The notes: a model not told the origin generated them from the letters alone. Shown: positions 37,426 through 50,129, counted from the stretch's first letter. The stretch: 64,000 nt of DNA from Terebella lapidaria (GCA_949152475.1 OX424569.1:29619950-29683949); one strand, 5' to 3'. Made by a program: numbers and translations.

Positions 37426-38108
37426 ATGGCGCTGGTTGGACAACGATCATTTCTGCTGACAAGTGTCGTGTTTATGCTTCTGAGGACCAGCATGTCTTTA
37501 TCCGCGCATGGTAAGAATTGTTGTTGGTTCACTGATTTTATTCATATTTAATTTATTGTTATTTAGTAGGAGTACCGTGAAAATACCTGATCCCTTTGAT
37601 GTGAAACGATCAGGTCATGTCCACGTATGGTATAAAAGAAATATAATATGACTACGCAACGTCTCCAAATCACTGGGCAGTATAGTTCCATCATTAAATG
37701 ACGTCTGAGAAATGTGTTATTTGTCGTCTTGCACAGTGACATGTCAATGACTCCAGAGATGTTAAAAAATAAGGAAATGTGATTGGGTATTGTTTAAAAA
37801 TGAAATAAAAAGAACTCAAATCTTGACGAACTTTTTTTTTCAGTTTGGTCATATGACGTGGTGGTGGACCGTGCGATCAGTGGACATGACCGAAGGGGGG
37901 TACATGGCCGGGCTGATAAGGCAGTTCTGGTGTGTTCCTTGGAAACCTCCTTCGCCTGTCTGTCTTTGGAATATAGACCAATTGACGATGTCACCTCGCT
38001 CCATATGGTCGACAGGAATGTTCCAGAATATGCCATATATCCAACGTATATTTACTATGAATTGCTCTCTTCAGGTACTTTTTGAATTAGAATCTTACCT
38101 GCTGTGAT

Positions 38109-38192
<84 letters not shown>

Positions 38193-39175
38193 TGTGCTTG
38201 TATATATATATAGAGATATATAGAAGAATTATAATAATCAAAATGTTCGTATCAACCAAGTACCTCTAACTTCAAACACTTTTGGTAGAAGAAACAAAGA
38301 CCATCCAAGCCACAGTTCTTTCTACTTTACATTGACGGTCTGAAAATAGGAAAACGTACTTCTGTACCCATTCAAGATTTTCATACGCAGCCCCAAACGT
38401 CCATACCATAATGAAATAACTCGCTCCAAACGCATATCATATATTAATCTTCAATTGACAGGACCTGCAAATATCAGCTATGCATCAGTTAGTCCTGTGT
38501 CCCAGTCAGCAATTTCTACCACCTTTGACACCAACATCGCCGTGGACTGTCCCGTGTTTCGGAGACAACTTAAGCCACTCAGTCTGCGCCTGCCCCTGGA
38601 CGCTGCCACTGGGGCCCTAGATGTGGACATCCAGGGTAGTGGCTTGGATTGCCAGAAGGCGATGTACGTATTTGCCGTTCCCACAAGTCATGACGAGGCC
38701 TGGACTGGACGCTTCCAGAAGTGTAACACCACACACGTGGATTCGCTTGGGGCTGATCAACAGCGCTGCAGCTACAGATGTCAGTGTCCAGACACGTGTA
38801 GCTACTTGAGGCTGGTGTACCACTGGAGCCAGGATGCAGATGTCAAACTCTGCTATATCTTCATAGAATGGTAGGCATTTTCGGTGTTATTGCGTATCTG
38901 CTCTCTTAAGTTTGCCACTTTCTCGCCTGCAAAAGTTCTATTGTTCTTGCTTGTACATAGGAACGTATGGAGAGTTCCCTCTCTTGTCATATTAAACTCT
39001 TTGGTTTCAAGCCATGTAGTACGTTACATGATTTTAAGTAACTGCAGAATTTTACGTATACACAACAATATGTACAGTCATGTTTCAGACTGTATGGCTC
39101 AAAACTCTCCGAACTGCATTTTAAAAAAAACTCATTTTTATCAGGCCTGGAAATGCACAATTGATTACATTTTGA
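37426..39175 (+). CDS. Copy B of the secreted ten-cysteine family
   Basis: Exons 37426-37510, 37844-38074, 38462-38870, 39145-39175; 251 residues. Residues 1-28 are a signal peptide (MALVGQRSFLLTSVVFMLL). Exon 2 adds VWSYDVVVDRAISGHD and the first two cysteines (59, 67). Exon 3 adds eight more (135, 169, 193, 208, 212, 214, 218, 236), the last in a CSYRCQCPDTC cluster followed by LRLVYHW and KLCYIF. NIS (109) and NTT (194) are possible glycosylation sites. Exon 4 adds PGNAQLITF. Exon 3 could be read through to a TAG at 38872-38874, but that TAG is part of the donor TG|GTAGGC. No membrane helix is present, so it should be secreted. I do not recognise the family; the C-terminal cysteine cluster is a style seen in other invertebrate ectodomains. 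Intron 2 has a TA microsatellite. Confidence 0.82.
38110..38215. repeat. TA microsatellite in intron 2 of copy B
   Basis: An uninterrupted AT run of about 80 bp, then a short gap and TATATATATAG. It is absent from introns 2 of the other copies. Confidence 0.95.
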
Positions 39176-42100
39176 GAGGATTGACGCTATGGAGATATCA
39201 AGTTTATCATCGAGTCACCCTGGGTTTATCCTGATCCACCACAAATTAATATAAAGGTGGCATAAAAAGTCATGGAAAGTACATCAATTGGAGTCAGTTG
39301 TACCATTATGTGTACATGTTGTGTAATATCGCATATATAAATAAAATATATCTTGAACAACATGCGTTTTTGAATAGCAATGATTTCGACTTCAAACGTA
39401 TGATCAATGATGTATACACAGCACACGACTATTCTACCTTCATCACTATTTTTCTGCCCTCATAATGTTTGCGTTATGGCCATGATTTTATACGAATGCA
39501 CAGTCAAGATGATATGTGATTCCAAAGTGGTTACTATAACAATTATTATTCTGTACTAGGTGTATCAAAAAAAAGTATGAAAATATTTTGGCTCTGTCAT
39601 AAATTATTCTCCGATTTCACTGCAAACGAATTCCCCAGAGGTAGGAAAGAGTGGATAAAAAATCCAAAACTCCTAACTTGAAAATGGACAAAAATACATT
39701 TTGGTCAGCACTTTGGCAATTCAAGACCATCAAAACATTTTTGGAGTACATATTTTGGGCTATTGTTTTTAGATAGAAACACAGTTCACAATTAATAATT
39801 ATAATTCGGCAACACCGATCAACAGTCTGCCTGATTCAGGTCACCGCTAGTTTTGTAATATTTTTCGACGTCTGATAAACAAGTTCCATTTTATCCGACC
39901 ATATCCTATTCTATATTGCGCAAGTAGTCATCTAATAATTGTATAGTTTACTTTCACAATATTCAGCACGATATATACTTTCATTTAAAAGTTAATGAAT
40001 CTTTAAAAAAAATGAATTCTTTCGATGTCTTCCACGGTTGATTTCATTTACATGTATACCAGGTATGCATATATGTATATTTGTGTCGTTGTAGTCTGCT
40101 TTGAGTGTAATGTTCAACCAGTACATAGCTATAAATAAGGGCAACACAATGTGCCAGTTTTCTCCAAAAGTCACAAATGTAATAGTATATTGCTGAGTTT
40201 TTATATTCGTACCTGGAGACGTTCTGATATTGCATAGCATTAGGGCACAATTCATGCTCTTGATTCCTAATGTTGCTGGTTTTGTCTTAATGTCTATGTT
40301 TGACTGGCAAACTCCGTTAACCCGATTTGTACATTCCTCCACACTTATATAAATTATTTTCATGATATTTGAGTGTTTCGGTAGTCTTGTATGAAGGCCT
40401 CTGGATGACTCCAACTCGTGCTTCTGAATCAGTGCAGACGGTGTTGAAGTGTTATGCACAACCCAACTGTGTGATTTTGTGAGCATGGTGTGCACACATT
40501 CTTCATGCAGTACCCAATGCAAGATACGAACAAATTTATTGAATTTGGAATTGCGGTTGCCTAAAGAAACTTAGTGCATGGTTGGGGCCATTTCCTTCAC
40601 TAGGTTACTATTGAACAGAGTTACCGGCAGGTTACTATTTCTGCAAATAGGAACCCCTGCAATAAGTCAGATAATGTACGCGGGTCTCTCGCCAATAGTG
40701 GCCTCGTGCCCTTCGGGCACTCGGTCACTATTGGCGAGAGACCCTCGTCCTTGTGCATTATCCTATACAGAGAAGGAACTGATCATGAGGAGGAGAACCA
40801 TACTGAAAATTCCTGCCTTCGATCACAAATAGCCACTTTTCATGAAATGTATAATGTGTATATTCAAAGAGGAATATTGAAAACAATGGGCATTTATATA
40901 TGCATACGCATCTTGTCTACATATATATCAATGGAAACAGACGAAGTATCCATGAAGTTTGAGTCCATATGGTATTATATACTGGTTTAAGAAAGTATAT
41001 ATTACTTACTATACGCTATTGAGTATACGAGTGTGTTGAAAGATGCTGAAAATTGCTGACAATAGTTCAAATAGGGCTGGAAAGCGGAAGTACTGATCGA
41101 TGACATATTCGAATGAATTTATTCGGACTGGGGACAAGCACATGACGCCTCCCTATCTTTCAACATGGGGGTGCATTTAATATGGCAATTTTAAGTATAT
41201 AAACGTTGTCTTATGTATTAGTGTATTATAGTATCCATACACGATGAAGATATACAAAAACTGTTGTAAAAGATAAAAACTGTCCAATTCCACAACATAT
41301 CCAAACTTCAGAGAGGCACTGAAAAAAAACGACACTTCAGAAAAAGCCTTGCTATAGCAAAATTGCCGGCAGACGGCCTGTTATTCTAAGTTTGCAGTAT
41401 TTTGCAGTATACCTACTTTGTACTTTCGCTAAAGTTACTTGACACAAGACATGTTATTTCAGCAGTTATTGACGTTGTTAGAAATGGGCGATAATTGGGT
41501 TTATCCCCGGCGACGCCTTATTCACGAATATTTCATTGGAATTTATCACCGATCATATTTCCGCTTTCCAGCCCAATAAAATGAGATTTTCATGTTTTTG
41601 GACACTTTCTGAAATGGCAACCCAGGTGAAATTGTTTCATGTATGATCATTATTCTAGACGATGAGGAAGCAGAAGTCCGACATCGGACAATCGTTGATG
41701 ATGAATGTAAGTATCAATCTAATACCACCAATGCATCCAAATTTTGATAATTCGTTGATGATGAGTCATTTTTCCAGGGGCGTTTGAGAATTGACCCATC
41801 TACTCGCATCTGTCATTGTCCTTATGTATTGGTAACTATTGTATGGGCGATGCTCAATTTCAGGTTTCACAACCAAACTGAGATATTTTACCGAGAGGTC
41901 TGACAAACCATAGACTTGCGAACTATTGTGGTAAGATTGACATTATTCGAGAAGAGTACAAACGACCCAACAATGAGGTGTATGTAACCATTTTCTAAGC
42001 TGGTCAATAAAGGTAGTATAAAGATGAAAATTACCAGCAACAGAACCAAAATGTTGTGGTGCAAGCACAAAATTCCCAAATAGGAGGGAAGGTTTCATGA

Positions 42101-42674
42101 ATATCGCATCGCATCAATTGAATCCATTATTTTTCCAGGAATGAAAGAATCAAGACAGATGACATATTGGCTCATCTGTACCATCTGAACCCATTTTTTT
42201 TTATCTATTTGCTGGGTCTTGAAAAAGAAAACCTATTACATAATGTTTGCATTTCCAACGTAACATTTGGATTTATTGCATTATACACAACATTATGAAA
42301 CGGTTGAGAGAATTGCACCATTAGGTTTATCGATTATCCTGCACATTCAAAGCATCTCTAAAAGGTTGATGTCGCATCCAATGTATTATTTATAACAGAC
42401 AAATCGACATTCGGGAAAATGTATAGAAAGATCGCTGAATGTGGCTATTTGCATCATCAACTTAGGAAAACAAGATAAAAATATGAAAACGTATTGTGTA
42501 TGTAGCTGCACTTCTTCAAACAGTTTGAGTTTTCGTACTAGACTGGGCGCCTCCACACGTGCGACAGAACACAGGTGGAGTCGCTTGGCGCTAATGTTTG
42601 AATCACCCTGATTTATAAGAACATAATCCCAGTTATAACTGACAAGAGAGGAACCACGAATATCAGGGAAAAGC
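39176..42674. other. 3' flank of copy B and spacer to copy C
   Basis: Holds the B poly(A) signal AATAAA at 39340-39345. At about 40020-40230 lies a diverged block also found at about 46220, 51410 and 56350, always a few kb downstream of a family copy. A long hairpin is at 40668-40764. No gene is seen, and frames on either strand look incidental. Confidence 0.5.
40668..40764. repeat. Near-perfect hairpin
   Basis: GGGTCTCTCGCCAATAGTG at 40682 is exactly answered by CACTATTGGCGAGAGACCC ending at 40744. Inner arms GTGCCC and GGGCAC flank a TTC loop. Outer GATAATGTAC and GTGCATTATC extend it. It could be a tiny MITE or a transcribed hairpin. Confidence 0.8.
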
Positions 42675-44949
42675 ATGACAAGGATAGGATATTCATCACG
42701 AGTGTTGGCAAATATCATGTGTTTACTAATGACTATCCGTCTGTCCTCATCTGCAAATGGTAAGAATGTCATTTTTGTTCCGTGCAATATGTGCACCAAT
42801 ATAAGAGATTCCATGATGTGACAAGGTTTGATTTGGGAATATAAGAATGTAAGCATCAATATATTTCCAACAATACAGCCAAAGTTTGATGATTCCAATA
42901 ACAAACGTAAAATACAACATTTTGTACACCTGATGGAATTAGCATACAACAGCCCAACAACCTATGAAAATAATTTAATAATCCGAAACAAACCCCATGG
43001 AATACATATATAACAAGTACATAAGTACCTAATCACAAGCCATAGTATCCTCGGGGAGTATCCTCGGGGACAGACTTAACGTCCACCAGCAGTGATACCG
43101 GCTCAGTGGTATGACAAGTACATAAGTACCTAATCACAACCCAAAAGGTTTGTTCAATTTCGAATCTTAGAAATATTTGTACGGACACAACACTAATATT
43201 TTGAAATATGTGACGAGGAGAGAATGACAATGAAAGGATCTGTGCAGTTGAAAACTCAGATATGTAGCCAGAGATGTTACGAGAAAAATCAACAAATTGA
43301 TGCAAAAAATACTGACTATGAATACAATGTGTTGTACCTTTTTCGTCATTTGCTCAAATCAGAATTTTCTCGAAGTATACATTGTTAGAATGTTCTCAAG
43401 ACAAACTCCAGGTTCATGTCAAGTGTTCCGTCTCCATGAAGTTTCTAAACGTCATCATATACACATTGCAGCCAATTACCAGAAATTATCATTTCTTGAC
43501 AAACACGCCCATTTTCAAGTTTGCTGCACTTTGAATGCAAGATCAAACCTGGAAGTGAAATAGTACATCTTCCCATTTGAATATGCTATATCCTGATATA
43601 CTCTCGGACTTCACTCATTACAGATTACTAGTGGGGATGAAAGGGTGGATGAAAGTTCCAAAGTACATAACTTGGACAATTGAAAAACATAATGAAATAG
43701 CGATTCAGTATCATCAAAATTCGAACAAAGATACTTTGTCTTGAATTATTTTAAGTTGTTCCTGGTTCTGGTCAGAAATTAATGATTTAATGATTTGTTT
43801 CCGAAATTACAAATAATAATGGGTGAAAATGACATGCCATTGGAATGAAAAAAAGATCCAGTCACCTGACAATGACTAGTTGTTTCAGTTGCATGTACTT
43901 GTTTTAAGAAAACCTTTTGCAGTTTGGTCATACGATGTTGTGACAGATCATGCAATTCGTTATCATGATCAAAGAGAAGTGGCTGGTCGGGCTGATAAGG
44001 CAGTTCTGGTGTGCTCCTTGGAGACCTCCTTCGCCTGTCTGTCTTTGGAATATAGAGCAATTGACGTCTACTCTGCGCTTCACACCGTTGACCGAAACGT
44101 TCCAGAATATGATGTACTTCCAACGTTCACATACTATGAGCTGCTGTCTTCAGGTTTATATAAATCTCAACTTCTCTATCCTAATTTGTTTGTTTTGACA
44201 TTCAATGAAATGAATGTGCTCCTTCAGAAACAAAAGCTAACGCGTCATTTTTAACCTCGAAAAAAATGCAAGGACACACTTCCAAGCCATAATGAATAGA
44301 TTCGCTTTTACCACATACCATATATTAATATCTAATCAACAGGACCTGCAAATATCACCTACGCACTGGTTAGCGCTCTGTCCCAGTCAGCAATTTCCAC
44401 CACCTTTGACACCAACATTACTGTGGACTGCAAAGTATTTCCCAGGCAACAAGCGCCACTCAGTCTGCGCCTGCCCCTGGACGCTGCCACTGGGGCCTTT
44501 GATGTGGACATCCAGGGTAGTGGCCTGGATTGTCAGAAGGCGATGTACGTATTTGTCATTCCCACGAGTCATAGCGAGGCTTGGACTGGACGCTTCCAGA
44601 TGTGTAACACCACACACGTGGATTCGCTTGGGGCTGACCCACAGCGCTGCAGCTACAGATGTCAGTGTACAGACACGTGTAACTACTTGAGGCTGGTGTA
44701 CCACTGGAGCCAGGATGCAGATGTCAAACTCTGCTATATCTTCGTTGAATGGTAGGCCTCATAAATTCTCTCACTATCATCTGTAGTATATCTGTTGTAT
44801 ATAATTGCAGTCCCTAATATCTACACAATGAAATGTGCAGTGAAATATCAGACTGCATGGGTCGAATTTGTCTGAACCACATTGAAATATCGATCGCTAA
44901 TTGTTTTCACACTTGCAGGCCTGGAAAAGCACACTTGATTACACTTTGA
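42675..44949 (+). CDS. Copy C of the secreted ten-cysteine family
   Basis: Exons 42675-42759, 43923-44153, 44343-44751, 44919-44949; 251 residues. Exon 1 (MTRIGYSSRVLANIMCLLMT…SSSAN) is diverged from the others, but its length (85 nt), phase and donor (ATG|GTAAGAA) match exactly. Exon 2 has VWSYDVVTDHAIRYHDQ with both cysteines. Its donor is the weak CAG|GTTTAT. Exon 3 keeps all eight cysteines (CSYRCQCTDTC). Exon 4 is PGKAHLITL. The poly(A) signal is at 45092-45097. It is the most divergent plus-strand copy at its 5' end, and I see no B/D/E-type promoter block before it, so its regulation may differ. Confidence 0.78.
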
Positions 44950-46596
44950 ATTGTTTGAAGAAAAACAAGTCACCTTGGGTTGTCATGATCCACAATAAAT
45001 TACCACAAAAGTGACATGAAGTGAAGGAAAGTTCATCACTTGGAGTCAGTTGAACGAATGTATGTACTATATGTTTGATATCCCATACATAAATAAAATA
45101 TATATTGCACGACATGCGTTTTAATGGGATGATTTTCATTTCCAAGAAGCCTTTGATCAAGGACAAACACCTCACACATGATTTGCCATGTTCATGACAA
45201 TTTTCTATCGTGATAATGATATGCTCGATGTTTGCGTTATGATCATAATCATATACATAGACGTTATGATATGCCATTCACTAAAGGACCTTATATTGAA
45301 ACTTTGTATTCATGTGGAGTGCACACGAAGTAAGCAAAAATAGTTTGCTCAGTTGATGCATTACATGTATGTAACAAGATCTATATATATCATAGAGACT
45401 GTATTGAAAAAATCAGCAAATGCCTAGTATTGATAGTATGTTATTATTTATATATAATGAAATGAAATTTATATACAACAGAAGTTCTATACAACATTTA
45501 TATAATGATATTAAACATATATTCAACATTCACATAGTAAACGATGATCCACACGATTCAGTCAAAAGCAAATTTGAACCAAATCGTTTTGCCCAAAGAG
45601 AATATCACAGAATTGCCAACAGCGAACCAAAACTAAAACATTTTGGTATAAAAAAAGACAAGCCAATATGATATTCATATCCAAAACCTAACTGGGGTCA
45701 TGAGTGGTTGACAGTGTGCAGAATATATGTGTAAATAACTCATAGTATATATAAAACCCACAATGGAGAGATATATTTGTGAGGCAATCGAAATGGTTTG
45801 GAATGCAGATTTGTAGGGTACTTTACTGAGCTGGCAAGTGAAATGGTTTGGAATACAGATTTGTGGGCTTCTTCACTTAGATCGATGCGAACACATAACT
45901 CTGTGGATAGTTATCAATCAGCAACACGGATCAAGATTGGATCTAATTCAAGCTAATAATAATAGTTTTGTGAGGCTGTCTGCTTGACTTTTTTATTCTA
46001 TCATATTACACCCACTGTCTCATCCCAGTGCTGTGCACATATTCATGTAATATTCAGATAGTTTGCTGTGAATTTTTCTAAAGATGAATGTTTCCCTTCC
46101 ACAATACACAGCTATGTCTGTGTGATTCATGATGTTGTACCTGTGTACCTAAACTACATTTATTATGTAACAAATCATTTTAAAAAATATAATGACTCAC
46201 TGACTTTGTGTGAGGTGGATTACAGGTTGATTCCAGTCACATGCATACCACGTATGGATATGTGTATACGTGTGCAGTTGTTTTGTGGAAAATATGCTGT
46301 AGAAAATGTAGACTGTAAAAAAATGTCTGCATTTTGTTGTAAAACATGCAGAAGCTGATTTTATTCGGAGATCATGATAAATGACTTTACACGAGGTGTA
46401 AAATATTTCAATCATAGATGTATCTTTGAGGTAAATATTCAATATAAAGATTCAATTTTGTGATAATTGCTGGCGATAATTATTGTGATGATTATTTCGT
46501 AGAACATGAACTGCAGTATTTGATCATGATCGTTTTCTCTCTACATGTAATTTTCCAAGGACTTTTAGACCTCTCGCACTTTTTGTATTACACGTG

Positions 46597-46755
46597 ATGA
46601 TGGTCATGATTAGCGGATGGTTTGATGAATATCATTCAATTGCTATCCACCAACCATACACTCACAACATGCATCCCAGATATCCAGCCAAGTGTCCCAA
46701 GGTACCAGTCGAGTACATTATGTTTCCCTGTCGGTGTTCTGATGATTGGAAGTAA
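46597..46755 (+). CDS. Conserved short frame upstream of copy D (uncertain)
   Basis: Fifty-two residues: MMVMISGWFDEYHSI, then AIHQPYTHNMHPRYPAKCP and a cysteine-bearing end FPCRCSDDWK. It matches the frames before B and E without gaps. Coding status is unproven; it could be conserved promoter DNA. Confidence 0.3.
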   Translation: MMVMISGWFDEYHSIAIHQPYTHNMHPRYPAKCPKVPVEYIMFPCRCSDDWK

Positions 46756-47044
46756 TGACATATTGACTAAATTTTCGTCTGCGTCAGGTTAAGATCACTA
46801 TTGTCCATAGTTCTCTGTGTTTTGTTAGAAAAGACAGTTACATGTTGCTTCGATCTTTATCCCCGCAGCCCTTTGTGCTCATAGACAATAACCTTGGACG
46901 TGTAAAGTGTTGTACCCATATAATATTTATGAGTAATGTTCATTGACTCGATACAAAAGCATGTCTGACAGCTTGATATTACTTGCCATGCATTAATGAT
47001 AATAATACACACATCGACTACCAAACACACACGTCAGTATATTG

Positions 47045-47208
47045 TAAAGGTGTGGCTACCGATCACATCCTCTCAGTACAAGGCTGGAAAGAATTTAAAA
47101 CTACCGGATGTTTTGTCCTTCGTCTTCATAACATTCAGATGAATATGCGTGTCATGAAGATATAAACCATCAAAATTGTCGCAGATTCCAGGATAATCTG
47201 TTCATAGC
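47045..47208 (+). promoter_or_regulatory. Core promoter block of copy D
   Basis: Shares GGTGTGGCTACCGATCACAT, GCGTGTCATGAAGATATAAAC and CAGATTCCAGGATAATCTG with copy E. The TATA-like GATATAAAC lies about 50 bp before the ATG. Confidence 0.65.
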
Positions 47209-50129
47209 ATGGCCCGGGTTGGACAACGATCAGCTGTGCTGACAACTGTCATGTTCATACTTTCAAGTACCCACATGTCCTCATCTGCGCATGGTAAGAA
47301 CAATGTATATTACTCTATTGTAAAAGTACATCAATATCCTGATTCTTTTGATGTGAAACAATCAGTTTGTGTCCATGTATGATACAGCGTTTGAGAAATA
47401 TGTTATTTGTTGACCCCAAAGATATTAAAAAATTAGCCCAAGGGCTAAGACAGGTTACCGGACAAAATATGTTTTATATTCCTGTGACCTTGAACATAAG
47501 GTCACTGGTCAAATGCAACGTCATGAGAATATCCAGCGAACATGTATATCATTCCCGTTTGTCCATTGTTCGCTAAGCTGTAAATTCAATAACAAGTAAA
47601 ACAAAATGGCAATTTTGTTCTATGACCTTGAAAATAAGGTCGAAGGTCAAATTAATGGTCATCAGAATATTTGGCATACATCATTCCCTATAGGTGAACA
47701 ACTGATTCCTAAGCTGTAAAGTCGATAATAAGTGAGATATTAGCCGTTTTGTCCTGTGACCTTGAAAATGGGGTCAAAGGTCAAATTCAAGGTCATCAGA
47801 ATATTAGGCTTTTATCATTTCCTATATGTCCACAACTGATTCCTAAGCTGTAAAGTCGATAATAAGTGAGATTTTAGCCATTTTGTGTTTTTGACATTGA
47901 AAATGAGGTTAGAGGTAAAATTCAGTCACGAGAATATTCAGCATATATCATTTCCTACATATCCACAAATGATCCCTAAGCTGTAAAATCGATAATAAGT
48001 GAGATATTACCCATTTTGTCCTGTGACCTTGAAAAAGAAGTCAAAGGTCAAATTCAAGGTCATAACAATAAACTGCATCTATCATTTCCTTTATGTTCAC
48101 AATTGATTCCTAAGCTGTAAAGTCGATAAGAAGCGAGATACTAGCCATTTTGCCCTGTTACCTTGAAAATGAGGTCAAAGGTCAAATTCAGGGTCATCAG
48201 AATACTCGGCTGATATCATTACCTATATGTCCACAATTGATTCCTAAGCTGTAAAGTCGATAATAAGCGAGATATTAGCCATTTTGTTCTCTGACCTTGA
48301 AACTGAGGTCAGAGGTCAAATTCAAGGTCATGAGAATATTCAGCATATATCATTTCCTATATGTCCACAATTGATTCCTAGTCTCTAATCTCAATATTAA
48401 GTGAGATATTAGGCTTAATGTGTCCCATTATAAAGCATAGGAGAATTTAACATGGGAAAGTCCCATTTGGGCTGAGTTTGGGCCCAAAATGGCCCACTTT
48501 CAGCGATTCAAGGGCAACGAAATTTATACATGTCACAGGGGTACATATGAGGAGTGTTATGCATCAATAGGAAAAAAAGTTACTGAACAGATTTTGAGAA
48601 AACACCTGTCAAAGTCCAAAATTGGTCAAAGTCCAAAATTTTTCGACGAAAACTGCCGCCATTTTGAAAAAAAAGCGAAAATCAAAAAACTAAAAAATAC
48701 CTCCCTCTCGAAATATTTTTAGGCATTTTTGTGCAAAATTTCAGAAAAATTTGATCGTAAACTTTAAAGATAAAATTGTTTACGGACGGACGGACGACGG
48801 ACGCAACGCCATGGCAATAGGTTATTGGACCATAGGTCCGGTAACCTAAAAAACTAAAGACAGATCAATCAATGTGCGTTTGGATAAAATACCAAAATAA
48901 GTTTGGGAGAACATGTTTTTTTTCCCAGTTTGGTCATATGATGTGGTTATGGACCGTGCAATCAGTGGCCATGATCGAAGAACGATTTATGGTCGGGCTG
49001 ATAAGGCAGTTCTGGTGTGTTCCTTGGAAACCTCATTCGCCTGTCTGTCTTTGGAATATAAAACAACTGACGATGTCACATCGCTTCATACGGTCGACAG
49101 GACTGTTCCAGAATACGCCATATATCCAACGTTTATTTACTATGAATTGCTGTCTTCAGGTAATTATTCATGCATTGAAATCTGACCTGATGGGACCAAT
49201 GAATATATATAATAATTATGTGTATCTAAGAGGTATAAACAAAATGTTGTAAAGATCAAAATGATGATAATAGAAAACCTAACTTCAGACACTTTTGGCA
49301 TAAAAGCAGAACCCAACCAAATTCTACTCCGCAGTAGGTATTGTTAGTGCATATTAATAATGATTACACATACAAAGAAGTGTTAAGGAAACATTTTCAG
49401 TCCGGATAAAAAGGAAAACATCCTTCTGTACCCAATCAGGAGTACGCAGGACCAAATTTTCAAACCATAATGAATCAACTCGCTCAAAACGCATATACCA
49501 TGTATTAATCTCTAAATAACAGGACCCGCAAATATCACCTATGCACCAGCTAGCGCTCTGTCCGACTTAACAATTTCTACCACCTTTGACACCAACATCG
49601 CTGTGGACTGTCGAGTGTTTTACAGACAACACGCGCCACTCAGCCTGCGCCTGCCCCTGGACGCTGCCACTGGGGTCCTAGATGTGGACATCCAGGGTAG
49701 TGGCCTGGATTGTCAGAAGGCAATGTACGTATTTGGCGTTCCCACGGGTCATAGCGAGGCTTGGACTGGACGCTTCCAGGTTTGTAACACCACACACGCG
49801 GATTCACTTGGGGCTGACCCACAGCGCTGCAGCTACAGATGTCAGTGTGCAGACACGTGTAGCTACTTGAGGCTGGTGTACCACTGGAGCCAGGATGCAG
49901 ATGTCAAACTCTGCTCTATCTTCGTTGAATGGTAGGCCTCATAAATTCTCTCACTATCATTTGTAGTATATCTGTTGTATATAATTGTAGTCCTTAATAT
50001 CTACACAATGAAATGTGCAGTCATATATGAGAGCGCATGCTTCGAATTTCTCTGAACCACATTGAAATAATGATCGCTAATTGTTTTCACACTTGCAGGC
50101 CTGGAAAAGCACAGTTGATTACACTTTGA
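47209..50129 (+). CDS. Copy D of the secreted ten-cysteine family
   Basis: Exons 47209-47293, 48929-49159, 49523-49931, 50099-50129; 251 residues. The signal peptide is MARVGQRSAVLTTVMFILS. Exon 2 carries VWSYDVVMDRAISGHD and VCSLETSFAC. Exon 3 carries VDCRVFYRQHAPLSLRLPL, the CSYRCQCADTC cluster and KLCSIFVEW. Exon 4 is PGKAQLITL, with the TAG after VEW forming part of the donor. Poly(A) signal at 50270-50275. Intron 1 is 1635 bp because of an inserted element that E lacks (216 bp there). D and E come from a recent duplication. Confidence 0.85.
47433..48847. mobile_element. 1.4 kb element with tandem array, in intron 1 of copy D
   Basis: Absent at the matching site of copy E. The inner ends are inverted: AGGTTACCGGAC (47452) and GTCCGGTAACCT (48836). 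The left edge also has a palindrome, TTAGCCCAAGGGCTAA. Seven units of about 135 bp repeat TGACCTTGAAAATGAGGTCA, AAGGTCAAATTCAAGGTCAT and CCTAAGCTGTAAAGTCGATA. A unique part follows, then a GGACGGACGGACGACGG run. The layout resembles array-bearing non-autonomous elements (Helitron-like) of invertebrates, but I cannot prove the class. Confidence 0.85.

Larger units (their letters stand above)
44740..47432 (+). repeat. Segmental duplication, first copy (C downstream to D intron 1)
   Basis: It matches 49920-53345 almost base for base at an offset of about 5.18 kb. For example, CCTCATAAATTCTCTCACTA and GGAGAGATATATTTGTGAGG are present in both. The second copy has a 0.7 kb insertion and small indels. 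The unit includes the 3' flank of one gene and the promoter and exon 1 of the next, so it reflects tandem duplication of one whole gene unit. Confidence 0.9.

Noticed and set aside
38872..38874. TAG as the true stop codon of the secreted family
   Set aside because: All five copies keep a downstream acceptor and an in-frame nine-residue exon, and the TAG lies within the donor. It is kept only as the intron-retention alternative.
39992..40522. 176-residue minus-strand frame downstream of copy B
   Set aside because: No recognisable domain; the related blocks elsewhere do not keep the frame.
40682..40744. CRISPR or bacterial-type terminator reading of the hairpin
   Set aside because: The window is animal nuclear DNA; there is a single hairpin with no repeat-spacer array.
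42386..42949. 187-residue minus-strand frame
   Set aside because: It overlaps exon 1 of copy C on the other strand, which is supported by length, phase and paralogue match.
46068..46358. Cysteine-rich 96-residue plus-strand frame downstream of copy C
   Set aside because: The nearly identical duplicate at 51.25-51.55 kb has an extra T that breaks the frame, and the related blocks at 40.1 and 56.4 kb are not open, so coding is unlikely.
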